From Flavobacterium aquidurense (GTDB taxonomy: Bacteria > Bacteroidota > Bacteroidia > Flavobacteriales > Flavobacteriaceae): a stretch of 64,000 nucleotides of DNA. Location: positions 744,001 to 808,000 of the forward strand of contig NZ_JRLF01000012.1 of assembly GCF_001404985.1 (NCBI RefSeq), written 5' to 3'. Below the pieces are notes generated by a model. The model was given only the letters and a program-made list of their open reading frames with translations. It did no database searches and had not been told where the DNA came from. Positions within the stretch are counted from its first letter, which is position 1; each line of letters opens with the position of its first letter. Shown in pieces: positions 17,021 through 25,021 of the stretch. The position numbers and the translations under genes were made by a program.

Positions 17021-17838
17021 GATTGAAATAAGATATAATGTTTTTGATTCTGTGCAGTTGAAAAGCTGTTTTTTTGTTGTAATGTGCTTACATCCAAAAA
17101 GGATATATGACGAATGTATTTATATGCAATGGCATAAAATGCATCGTTTTGATGTATAGTCCCTAAAAGTTCCAGTGGAAAGCTTTCCGGATTTAAACTC
17201 AGTTGCTCGGCGGTAAAAAGTATGTAATAAAGAAAATCTTCAGGAGTTTGATATTCAAATGAATTGAATAATAACAACTTTTGATTTTGTACCACAATAA
17301 TTTCAAAATGATCCGGATTGAAATTTACTACCATTTTTTTCTGGTCGTTATTTTTTGAACTTTCAAGAAGTTTTTCGACCAAAATACTGTTGACATGTTT
17401 GTAATCAAATGATCCAACATTGTCAATTAAAAAATTGTTGATATTGATATACGGAATATAAACCGAATGCATTTCATAATTTGAAATCTGATCGAAAGTA
17501 AAAAAATCAGTTTCAAAAACTTTTGTGGTATATTGTAAATAGCTTCCTAAGAAATTTTCGTCGAATAAAGCTGTAGGTACAAAAGTCGAAAGATTATTAT
17601 TATGAATAACTAATATTTCGTCGTAAGTATCTTTTAATTCCGGATGATTTTTAAAAGCAGCGCTATATAAATCTTCAATCTTTGATGTTTTTTGTGTAGT
17701 ATCAAAGTTGACTTCATTAAATGCTGTAATCGTATTATTTAGAGTATCAAAACAACAAAATGAAAATCCATTCAATGAAACCTGAATAGAAAGCTTTTTG
17801 TAATTTTTGGAGGTGATGTTAATATTTTGCAATGACAT
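17017..17838 (-). CDS. DUF3822 family protein
   Basis: 273 residues, soluble, with phrases typical of DUF3822 (NYKKLSIQVSLNGFSFCCFD near the start; VNFNPDHFEIIVVQNQKLLL; FNSFEYQTPEDFLYYILFTA). The fold is actin/ASKHA-like in relatives, but no function is established. In Bacteroidota it is regularly placed directly before rsmD, as here with a 4-base overlap, so a link with ribosome assembly or RNA modification is an inference from context. Confidence 0.88.
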   Translation of the reverse strand: MSLQNINITSKNYKKLSIQVSLNGFSFCCFDTLNNTITAFNEVNFDTTQKTSKIEDLYSAAFKNHPELKDTYDEILVIHNNNLSTFVPTALFDENFLGSYLQYTTKVFETDFFTFDQISNYEMHSVYIPYININNFLIDNVGSFDYKHVNSILVEKLLESSKNNDQKKMVVNFNPDHFEIIVVQNQKLLLFNSFEYQTPEDFLYYILFTAEQLSLNPESFPLELLGTIHQNDAFYAIAYKYIRHISFLDVSTLQQKNSFSTAQNQKHYILFQS

Positions 17839-18233
17839 ATTGATTTACAATTCGTTACCTGTTTTACAAGAAAGAATTTAAGGCGATTACAAACTTACAA
17901 ATTAAAAAGGAACAATTACAAATGCAATTTCGAAAAACAATTTCAAACTAAAGTTAGCAACATGTTACATTTGTATTATTTTTCTGAAAAATGTAAGTAA
18001 TATAAGTTCCTGTTAATTGAGTGCAATAAATATAAAACTGCTTACATTACTTATATGGTGAAAGAAGTTATAATTGAATTTGACATTTAAAATAAACCTT
18101 AGTCTATTTGATTGTTACTTCAAATCTTTTGTATTGTTTCCAGAATAATACGAACTAATATCACTTATATGGTCGAAAAGATTAATTGAAATTGCCATTA
18201 AAAAAGCCGAACTTTGCAACTCAAATTTATCTT
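17839..18233. other. divergent intergenic region with an 11-bp direct repeat
   Basis: About 395 bases between DUF3822 and the helicase. It holds the minus-strand promoter and a direct repeat ACTTATATGGT at 18049-18059 and 18163-18173. A TTG-started extension of the helicase frame from 18186 is possible but not convincing. No RNA gene seen. Confidence 0.55.
17890..17922 (-). promoter_or_regulatory. promoter of the DUF3822-rsmD operon (TTTG-N21-TAAGTTTG)
   Basis: On the minus strand, -33 TTTG at 17919-17922 and -7 TAAGTTTG at 17890-17897, about 52 bases before the ATG. Confidence 0.5.
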
Positions 18234-19658
18234 ATGAATTCATCATTGTTTTACGGCGTTTTACAAAAACGATTTCCTTTTGCTCCAACATATAAACAAG
18301 ATATTTTTTTTCAAAAAATCGCTATTTTCTTAACAGATACACATAACGATACCATATTTGTGCTGAAAGGATATGCAGGAACCGGAAAAACAACCGTAAT
18401 CTCTACAATTGTAAACAATTTGGGAGATATAAATAAAAAGTTTGTTTTGCTGGCACCAACAGGTCGTGCCGCAAAAGTGATTGCTAATTATTCGAATACA
18501 CCTGCTTTTACCATTCATAAAAAAATATATTTCCCCAAAAAATCGGCTGGCGGGGGCGTAGCATTTACCAGACAACTAAATAAGCATAAAAATACTATTT
18601 TCATCGTCGATGAAGCTTCGATGATTTCAGACAGTAATTCTGATTCTAAACTGTATGATAACGGATCTCTTTTAGACGATTTGATTTCGTATGTATATTC
18701 AGGAACTAATTGCAAAATGATACTTTTAGGAGATACAGCCCAGTTGCCGCCCGTAAATTTAGATATAAGTCCGGCTTTGGATATTCAGACTCTTGGCGTT
18801 CATTATGATAAAGAAATAGAGCATATCGAACTTGATGAAGTAATGCGTCAGGAAGAAAGTTCAGGGATTTTGTACAATGCAACAGAATTGCGTGAATTAC
18901 TTAAGGATTCTTTTATAACAGAGTTTAAATTTAATGTAAAAAAGTTCAAGGATATTGTTCGCCTTACAGATGGATATGATATTCAGGATGCCATAAACTC
19001 CGCATACAGCAATTATAGTATTGAAGATACTGCTTTTATTGTTCGTTCGAATAAAAGAGCAAATCAATACAATGAACAAATCAGGACGAGGATTTTGTTT
19101 AAGGAAAGTGAACTTTCTGTTGGGGATTTCCTGATGGTGGTAAAGAATAATTATTTCTGGCTTAAAGAAACGGATGAAGCAGGATTTATTGCCAACGGAG
19201 ATATTATCGAGGTTTTAGAACTTTTTGGGATCAAAGAATTATATGGTTTTAATTTTGCAAAAGTAAAAATCAGAATGGTCGATTATCCGGACCAGAAACC
19301 TTTTGAAACCGTCTTGCTTTTAGATACCATCAAAAGTGAATCTCCATCTTTGACTTATGAAGAATCAAATCGTTTGTATGAAGAAGTGATGAAAGATTAT
19401 GAAAATGAAACAACGAAATACAAAAAGTTCCAGAAAGTAAAAGAGAATGAATATTTTAACGGTTTACAAGTGAAATTCTCTTATGCAATTACCTGTCATA
19501 AATCGCAGGGAGGGCAGTGGAATACTGTTTTTATCGAACAGCCGTATTTACCAAACGGAATCGATCGAGATTATATCAGATGGCTTTACACAGCGATGAC
19601 ACGTGCCAAAAATAAGTTATATTTGATAGGATTTAAAGACGAGAGTTTTGAAGAATGA
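18234..19658 (+). CDS. RecD-like ATP-dependent DNA helicase (SF1, AAA_30/UvrD_C_2)
   Basis: 474 residues. Walker A GYAGTGKTTVIST, motif Ic region LLAPTGRAAKVI, Walker B IFIVDEASMISD, motif III LLGDTAQLPPV, and C-terminal SF1B motifs YAITCHKSQGGQWNTVFIE and WLYTAMTRAKNKLYLIGF. Lacks the N-terminal HhH region of RecD2, so it is the short, stand-alone form common in Bacteroidota. Probably acts in DNA repair or recombination; partner proteins RecB/RecC are absent nearby. ATG 18234 gives a normal start; an in-frame TTG at 18186 would add 16 residues. Confidence 0.9.
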   Translation: MNSSLFYGVLQKRFPFAPTYKQDIFFQKIAIFLTDTHNDTIFVLKGYAGTGKTTVISTIVNNLGDINKKFVLLAPTGRAAKVIANYSNTPAFTIHKKIYFPKKSAGGGVAFTRQLNKHKNTIFIVDEASMISDSNSDSKLYDNGSLLDDLISYVYSGTNCKMILLGDTAQLPPVNLDISPALDIQTLGVHYDKEIEHIELDEVMRQEESSGILYNATELRELLKDSFITEFKFNVKKFKDIVRLTDGYDIQDAINSAYSNYSIEDTAFIVRSNKRANQYNEQIRTRILFKESELSVGDFLMVVKNNYFWLKETDEAGFIANGDIIEVLELFGIKELYGFNFAKVKIRMVDYPDQKPFETVLLLDTIKSESPSLTYEESNRLYEEVMKDYENETTKYKKFQKVKENEYFNGLQVKFSYAITCHKSQGGQWNTVFIEQPYLPNGIDRDYIRWLYTAMTRAKNKLYLIGFKDESFEE

Positions 19659-19664
19659 TTAGTT

Positions 19665-19727
19665 GCCACGAATTTCACGAATTATTTTTGAGTTCAGAAA
19701 ATTAGTGTAATTCGTGAAATTCGTGGC
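19665..19727. repeat. inverted repeat with 20-bp perfect arms
   Basis: GCCACGAATTTCACGAATTA (19665-19684) and its exact complement (19708-19727), loop 23 bases. It fills the gap between helicase and ygiD. No T-run; resembles a dispersed Flavobacterium intergenic element. Confidence 0.85.
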
Positions 19728-19742
19728 GAAAAAACAACAACA

Positions 19743-20573
19743 ATGACAACACTAAACGATTTACATTCGATTTCGTCTACGTTTTCGAATACAGATAAAA
19801 TGCCGGTTTTGTTTTTAGGACACGGCAGCCCTATGAATGCCATTGAAGAAAATCAGTTTGTGGCTGGTTTTCGAAATCTGGCTAAAACATTGCCGCAACC
19901 CAATGCGATTTTGTGTGTATCAGCACATTGGTTTACAAACGGAACCAAAGTGACTTCGATGCAAATGCCAAGGACAATCCACGATTTTGGAGGTTTTCCG
20001 CAAGCCCTTTTTGATGTGCAGTATCCTGCAAAAGGAAGCCCGGAATTAGCTTTAGAAACTAAAAAAATATTAGAACCAGTTGCTGTAGATTTAGACGAAC
20101 ATTGGGGATTGGATCATGGTGCCTGGAGTGTAATCAAACATTTGTATCCGGAAGCGAATGTTCCGGTAATTCAGCTGAGTATCGATTATACAAAATCAGG
20201 TCAATATCATTTTGAATTGGCACAGAAACTTCAGTCTTTGCGTCATAAAGGCGTTCTGATTATAGGAAGCGGAAACATTGTTCATAATTTACGTTTAGTT
20301 GATTTTAGAAATTTTGACAAAGATAATTATGGTTTTGATTGGGCAATTGAAGCCCGTGAAACCGTTAATAATTATTTGTTAGACGGAAATTTCCAGCCTT
20401 TAATTGATTTCGAAAAAATGAATAAAGCGATTCAATTGGCAATTCCAACACCGGATCATTATTTGCCTTTGTTGTATACTTTAGGATTAAAAGAAAAATC
20501 AGAAGAGCTTAGCATATTCAATGACAAACTATTGGCCGGTTCTTTGAGTATGACTTCTGTAAAAATTATGTAA
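19743..20573 (+). CDS. ygiD: 4,5-DOPA dioxygenase extradiol, YgiD/LigB family
   Basis: 276 residues. Class III extradiol ring-cleavage fold with zinc/iron ligands visible in LFLGHGSPMNAIEE, VSAHWFTNGTKV and LDEHWGLDHGAWSV. YgiD homologues open the ring of DOPA or related catechols; the physiological substrate in Bacteroidota is unknown. Length is normal. The first Met at 19743 adds a ~20-residue polar leader before the conserved MPVLFLGHGS; Met20 at 19800 is an alternative start. Confidence 0.88.
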   Translation: MTTLNDLHSISSTFSNTDKMPVLFLGHGSPMNAIEENQFVAGFRNLAKTLPQPNAILCVSAHWFTNGTKVTSMQMPRTIHDFGGFPQALFDVQYPAKGSPELALETKKILEPVAVDLDEHWGLDHGAWSVIKHLYPEANVPVIQLSIDYTKSGQYHFELAQKLQSLRHKGVLIIGSGNIVHNLRLVDFRNFDKDNYGFDWAIEARETVNNYLLDGNFQPLIDFEKMNKAIQLAIPTPDHYLPLLYTLGLKEKSEELSIFNDKLLAGSLSMTSVKIM

Positions 20574-20650
20574 TAATAACTTAACTTTTGAGAATCTTTG
20601 CGTGACAATTTTTTTATAAAGATTTACTCAAGTTTCAGCTAATAATTATA

Positions 20651-20692
20651 AAAAATAAGGGATAATATTTTTGATATTATCCCTTATTTTTT
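20651..20692 (-). terminator. bidirectional terminator between ygiD and the NRPS gene
   Basis: AAGGGATAATAT pairs with ATATTATCCCTT across a TTTTTG loop, with A-run before and T-run after. Confidence 0.85.
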
Positions 20693-23600
20693 ACTGTTTC
20701 ACCTCTTCAAAAACGCCCATAAATTCTAAGTAAGGCGTCATCAGGTTTTTATCAAATACAGGCGGAATCAAATTAGAATCGGCTAAAAAACGTTTTGTAT
20801 TGCTTCGATCGTAATAATAGGTATTTTCATAAGCTTCTACCAGTGATTTGCCTTCATGTACATCTTCGGTAAACAAGCTGAGTAATGGATAAATAGGTAA
20901 ATTGGTATCATACTTCCATTGATTAAGCCATTGATGATATTCCATCCCTTCTAAATCTACATTATAATATTCATTCATTTTTGAGCAAAAATCAGTCAGG
21001 GAAACATCATTTTCAGCCAAAGGAGAAAGATGGAAATTGAGTCCCACGGCTTCCTTTTTTTTACTGATATGCGTAATCGCTTTACACATATAATCTACTG
21101 TTGTTAATTCATCTTTTAGCCCCATAACAAGCGGAAATGATTTAAGCTGTACACAACTTCTTATTAATGCTCCCCACCATTGATTCATAACTGTAGCGCC
21201 AGAAGTGCTGTGACAAACGGCAAATCCTAATCTGAAATTTATAATAGGCAGACCTTTATTTTTTGCTTTTTCAGCAATGCTTTCCATTACCCATTTGGTT
21301 TTTATGTATCCTAAATCACGCGATACGGCATCCATATTTTGATCTATGGAATCATCTTCATACATCCATGTTTTTTTTGTAAAAGGTCTTCCCCAACTAA
21401 AAACTCCCATTGATGACAGCAAAACCAGATATTTTATTTTTTTGGTAACAGCAAGATCAATAACATTGTGCAAACCATCAATATTAGATTTTTTTATTAA
21501 AGGATATGGCTGTACATAACTTACGGAGCTTCCGGAATGGTAAATAACTTCAATGTTTTCTGTGATAAATAAGTAATTTTCTGTAGTCATCCCAAAAAGA
21601 GGCAATGACAAATCGCCAATCATAGCAATCACACGATCATGATTATCAGAGAGCCATGGAAGTTTAAATTTAGAAAAAGTTTCTTTAATTCGCTCTAATC
21701 CATCTTCCTGAGATTCAGCACGTACTAAGCAATAAATTTTTGCATTGGTATGAAGTAAAAGTTCTTCTAATAAATGTGATCCTACAAAACCTGTTACACC
21801 AGTCAAAAAAATGGAATTAGGATTTTTTAAAATTACCGGATCAGGAACTTCATTCACTGTAAAATCAATATGCAGTTCAGCATCATTTATTAATTCATTA
21901 GCCATTTCCTCGGCTTTCTTTTTTTGAGAAACTTCTGTTTCGAGCATCCGTTTTTCAACCTCTTTTACAAATGACGAAACGGTTGTAAAAATATAAAGTT
22001 CCGGCAGGCTGATGCGGTTTCGAATTGGCTCCGGAAGATTGATATGAAGTTGGGCGAGTAATAACGAATGACCGCCAAGTTCAAAAAAATCAGCATTATC
22101 TTGTATGACATTTAGGGATAATAAATCTTTCCAGATGTGTTTTACGATTTCTTTCAGATTATCATCTTTCCATTTAGGAACTGAATTGTTTTTGGTTTGA
22201 TTTTCGGGAACTTCCAATATAGACTTATCGATTTTTCCGGCATGTGTCAATGGCATTTTGTCTATTACGATATATTTATCGGGTAACATATACGCAGGCA
22301 TTATTTGCTGCAGCTTTGCCCTTATATTTTGTAAAGATTTTGCTTCATCATCTTTTGCCGTATGCAATTGAATGAAAGCAACTAAAACAGGCAGACCATT
22401 TTCTTTTTTCTGAACTTTTAATGCTGCTTGCGAAATTTGAGGAAGTTTTGAAATATGATGCTCAATTTCTGCCAGTTCGATTCTGTAACCTCTTATTTTG
22501 ACCTGATCATCTTTTCGTCCGTAAAATTCCAGATTCCCATCTTCTCGTATTAAAACCATATCTCCCGTTTTATAGAGTGTATTTTTATGATTTACTAATT
22601 CTAAAAGCCATTTAGGAGTTTGTATAAATACATTTTTAGTATCTGCCGGACGATTTAGATAGCCAAGTGCCAATTGATCGCCGCCAATATAAAGTTCTCC
22701 AATAACACCTTTGTCTGAGGGATTTAAATTTTCATCTAAAACTAATAAATTGGCAAAAGGTATTGCTGTTCCAATAATTCTTGGGTTTACTTCGGTTTTA
22801 AACTCATAATTAGTAACCGCAACAGTTGCTTCTGTTGGTCCGTAACTGTTAATTAATCGAATTTTTTTATACCAGTTTTTTACAGTGTTTTCACTACATG
22901 CTTCACCGCCAATTGCTATTGTTTTAAGATTTCCAATTGTTCTGTTATGAGGAAGTGAGGCCAAAACCATAGGAGGCAGTAAAGGAACAGTATCAATATT
23001 ATTATCTATGATAAAGTCTAAAAGAGGTTCTCCAACAATTTTATTATTTGGATATAAATAAATCGTAGCACCCTTGATTAATGGTGCCCAGATGTCTATT
23101 ATTGCGGCATCAAAACTAGGAGATGCAAATTGAAGGGTTTTGTTTTCAGTAGATAAATTCAAAAAAGAAGCTTGAAATTGTACAAAGTTAGAAAACGACT
23201 GATGTCCAATAATGACTCCTTTTGGTATTCCTGTGCTCCCGGAAGTATAAATTATGTATGCCGGATTATCAGGCAAAATGGGAGTTAGAATGTTTTTATC
23301 TGATAATGCTTTAAATGAGTCAGTTTCGATCAATAAATCTATCGCAGTGAAAATAGTATGATCACTTTTGATTTTATCCAATAAAGTATCTATTGTAAGC
23401 ATTAGGTCAATTTCCGAATCAGAAATCATCATATTTATTCTGGCTTGTGGTAAATCACCATCAATGGGTAAATAAGAAGCACCGGTTTTTAAAATAGCTA
23501 AAAATGCAATAATTCTGTTTAAGGATTGCGGAATACAAACGCCTACATTGCTCTTTGATTTGATATTATTATCCTTTAAATAACGCGCTAGCTGATTTGC

Positions 23601-23777
23601 TTTTTCATTAAGATTTTGATAAGTAATCTTTTGTGAACCATCAATTATCGCATTATTTTCAGGATAAAGTGCTGCGATTTGTTCAATAAGCTGTACAACA
23701 TTTGTTTCCTGATTGTATGATCCATTTATAAACGAATCATTTTTGTCATGGTCAGTGATTTTAATTTTGTGTTTCAT
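20691..23777 (-). CDS. single-module NRPS: adenylation - carrier - thioester reductase (A-T-R)
   Basis: 1028 residues in three parts. Adenylation (~30-535): A3 AYIIYTSGSTGIPKGV, A5 NSYGPTEATVAV, A7 LYKTGDMV, A8 GRKDDQVKIRGYRIELAEIE and A10 Lys in THAGKIDKS. Carrier (~540-610): FFELGGHSLLLAQ with the phosphopantetheine Ser571. Reductase (~655-1028): Rossmann TGVTGFVGSH, a Ser in LLSSMGVFSW and the YxxxK motif in DLGYIKTKWV. Such an enzyme activates one amino or aryl acid, tethers it and releases it as an aldehyde or alcohol, like Lys2 or carboxylic acid reductases. There is no condensation domain and no adjacent phosphopantetheinyl transferase or tailoring gene. Substrate cannot be read from sequence with confidence. 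Confidence 0.9.
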   Translation of the reverse strand: MKHKIKITDHDKNDSFINGSYNQETNVVQLIEQIAALYPENNAIIDGSQKITYQNLNEKANQLARYLKDNNIKSKSNVGVCIPQSLNRIIAFLAILKTGASYLPIDGDLPQARINMMISDSEIDLMLTIDTLLDKIKSDHTIFTAIDLLIETDSFKALSDKNILTPILPDNPAYIIYTSGSTGIPKGVIIGHQSFSNFVQFQASFLNLSTENKTLQFASPSFDAAIIDIWAPLIKGATIYLYPNNKIVGEPLLDFIIDNNIDTVPLLPPMVLASLPHNRTIGNLKTIAIGGEACSENTVKNWYKKIRLINSYGPTEATVAVTNYEFKTEVNPRIIGTAIPFANLLVLDENLNPSDKGVIGELYIGGDQLALGYLNRPADTKNVFIQTPKWLLELVNHKNTLYKTGDMVLIREDGNLEFYGRKDDQVKIRGYRIELAEIEHHISKLPQISQAALKVQKKENGLPVLVAFIQLHTAKDDEAKSLQNIRAKLQQIMPAYMLPDKYIVIDKMPLTHAGKIDKSILEVPENQTKNNSVPKWKDDNLKEIVKHIWKDLLSLNVIQDNADFFELGGHSLLLAQLHINLPEPIRNRISLPELYIFTTVSSFVKEVEKRMLETEVSQKKKAEEMANELINDAELHIDFTVNEVPDPVILKNPNSIFLTGVTGFVGSHLLEELLLHTNAKIYCLVRAESQEDGLERIKETFSKFKLPWLSDNHDRVIAMIGDLSLPLFGMTTENYLFITENIEVIYHSGSSVSYVQPYPLIKKSNIDGLHNVIDLAVTKKIKYLVLLSSMGVFSWGRPFTKKTWMYEDDSIDQNMDAVSRDLGYIKTKWVMESIAEKAKNKGLPIINFRLGFAVCHSTSGATVMNQWWGALIRSCVQLKSFPLVMGLKDELTTVDYMCKAITHISKKKEAVGLNFHLSPLAENDVSLTDFCSKMNEYYNVDLEGMEYHQWLNQWKYDTNLPIYPLLSLFTEDVHEGKSLVEAYENTYYYDRSNTKRFLADSNLIPPVFDKNLMTPYLEFMGVFEEVKQ

Positions 23778-23821
23778 GGTATTTAAATTTAAGTTAGAGT
23801 GGGGTGTTTGTAATAATCTTA

Positions 23822-23928
23822 ATTACAATTTGTTACGAGTATATTGTATTAAAATTCAGATAAAATTACTTAAAAAAAATCTTACAATTTGTAATTAAAT
23901 TGATAAATTAGAAACATCAAATTGTAAT
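23822..23928. promoter_or_regulatory. three copies of a TTACAATTTG-type site upstream of the NRPS gene
   Basis: ATTACAATTTG at 23822-23832, TTACAATTTG at 23882-23891 (extended to near-palindromic TTACAATTTGTAA) and the reverse complement CAAATTGTAAT at 23918-23928. Possible operators for the NRPS gene, which starts at 23777. Confidence 0.4.
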
Positions 23929-24042
23929 TTAACAGATGTTTATAAAAAGGTCATTAAAAAAAGAGAAAAATGAAATTGGTGTATTAAAAAGAGCCAAAAC
24001 CCATTGGTAATGTAAATTCTTTCAAACTTAATTTTGAATAGT

Positions 24043-24050
24043 TACATTTG
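24043..24050 (+). promoter_or_regulatory. kdsB -7 box (TACATTTG)
   Basis: TAnnTTTG match 23 bases before the kdsB ATG; no clear -33 TTG. Confidence 0.4.
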
Positions 24051-24073
24051 TTTTACTTAAAAACAGAGTTAAA

Positions 24074-24805
24074 ATGAAAATAATAGCGGTAATTCCGGCA
24101 CGATATGCTTCTACACGTTTTCCTGCAAAACTGATGCAGGATTTAGGAGGGAAAACAGTAATTCTAAGAACTTATGAAGCGGCAGTTTCTACTAATTTGT
24201 TTGAGGATGTGTTTGTAGTAACAGATTCAGATTTGATATTCGATGAAATTGTTTCTAATGGCGGAAAAGCCATTATGAGTATAAAAGAACACGAATCAGG
24301 CAGCGATCGTATTGCCGAAGCTGTTATGGGCCTAGATGTTGATATTGTAGTAAATGTACAAGGTGATGAACCTTTTACTGAAGCAGGACCTTTAGAGCAG
24401 GTTTTATCAGTTTTTAAGAATGATGAAGATCGCAAGATTGATTTGGCTTCACTAATGCGCGAGATTACAGATGAAGACGAAATTAATAACCCAAATAATG
24501 TAAAAGTGGTTGTCGATCAATCACAGTTTGCTTTGTATTTTTCCCGTTCTGTGATACCGTATCCAAGAGATAAAGATGTTGGTGTGCGTTATTTTCAGCA
24601 CATTGGAATTTATGCTTTTAGAAAACAGGCTTTATTAGATTTTTATAGCCTTCCGATGAAATCTTTAGAAGCTTCTGAAAAATTAGAACAGCTTCGTTAT
24701 TTAGAATTCGGAAAACGCATCAAAATGGTCGAAACTACACATGTAGGTATTGGGATTGATACTGCAGAAGATTTAGAAAAAGCGAGAGCTATTTTGAAAG
24801 CTTAG
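24074..24805 (+). CDS. kdsB: 3-deoxy-manno-octulosonate cytidylyltransferase
   Basis: 243 residues. Activates Kdo as CMP-Kdo for lipopolysaccharide inner-core assembly, in the cytoplasm. Signature N-terminus [19 protein letters not shown], then [13 protein letters not shown] and VNVQGDEPF for nucleotide and metal binding, and [15 protein letters not shown] at the end. Length is standard. Transcribed alone, divergent from the NRPS. Confidence 0.96.
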   Translation: MKIIAVIPARYASTRFPAKLMQDLGGKTVILRTYEAAVSTNLFEDVFVVTDSDLIFDEIVSNGGKAIMSIKEHESGSDRIAEAVMGLDVDIVVNVQGDEPFTEAGPLEQVLSVFKNDEDRKIDLASLMREITDEDEINNPNNVKVVVDQSQFALYFSRSVIPYPRDKDVGVRYFQHIGIYAFRKQALLDFYSLPMKSLEASEKLEQLRYLEFGKRIKMVETTHVGIGIDTAEDLEKARAILKA

Positions 24806-24860
24806 TTTGCGTATAATGGCACGCGGATGAAATAGATTCACTATCGCTAAAGCGCGGATT
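24806..24860 (+). repeat. dispersed intergenic repeat, copy B
   Basis: Same block order as copy A at 14941: TTTGCG, GCACGCGGAT, GATTCACTATCGCTAA and GCGCGGATT. It overlaps the end of kdsB by none and is followed by a second inverted pair, CGAAGCAATC(TCAC) near 24877 and (GTGTG)GTTGCTTCG near 24923. Confidence 0.75.
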
Positions 24861-24962
24861 TTTGTCATTTCGACTAACGAAGCAATCTCACTTGCTTTAT
24901 CACGTCATATTTTGATAGTGTGGTTGCTTCGTTCTTCTCAATAACGTAATTTGCGTAAAAAT

Positions 24963-24997
24963 AAAAAGCTTGTAAACAATTGTTTACAAGCTTTTTT
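24963..24997. terminator. bidirectional terminator between kdsB and the E1 dehydrogenase
   Basis: AAAGCTTGTAAACAATTGTTTACAAGCTTTTTT: a nearly loopless stem AGCTTGTAAACA/TGTTTACAAGCT with A-run and T-run. Confidence 0.85.
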
Positions 24998-25021
24998 ATG
25001 TTCTAAAATCAATCTAAATTT

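Noticed and set aside
17966..17973. TACATTTG box as a promoter of the helicase
   Set aside because: 260 bases from the ATG with no -33 TTG; such boxes arise by chance about once per 1.5 kb in this composition.
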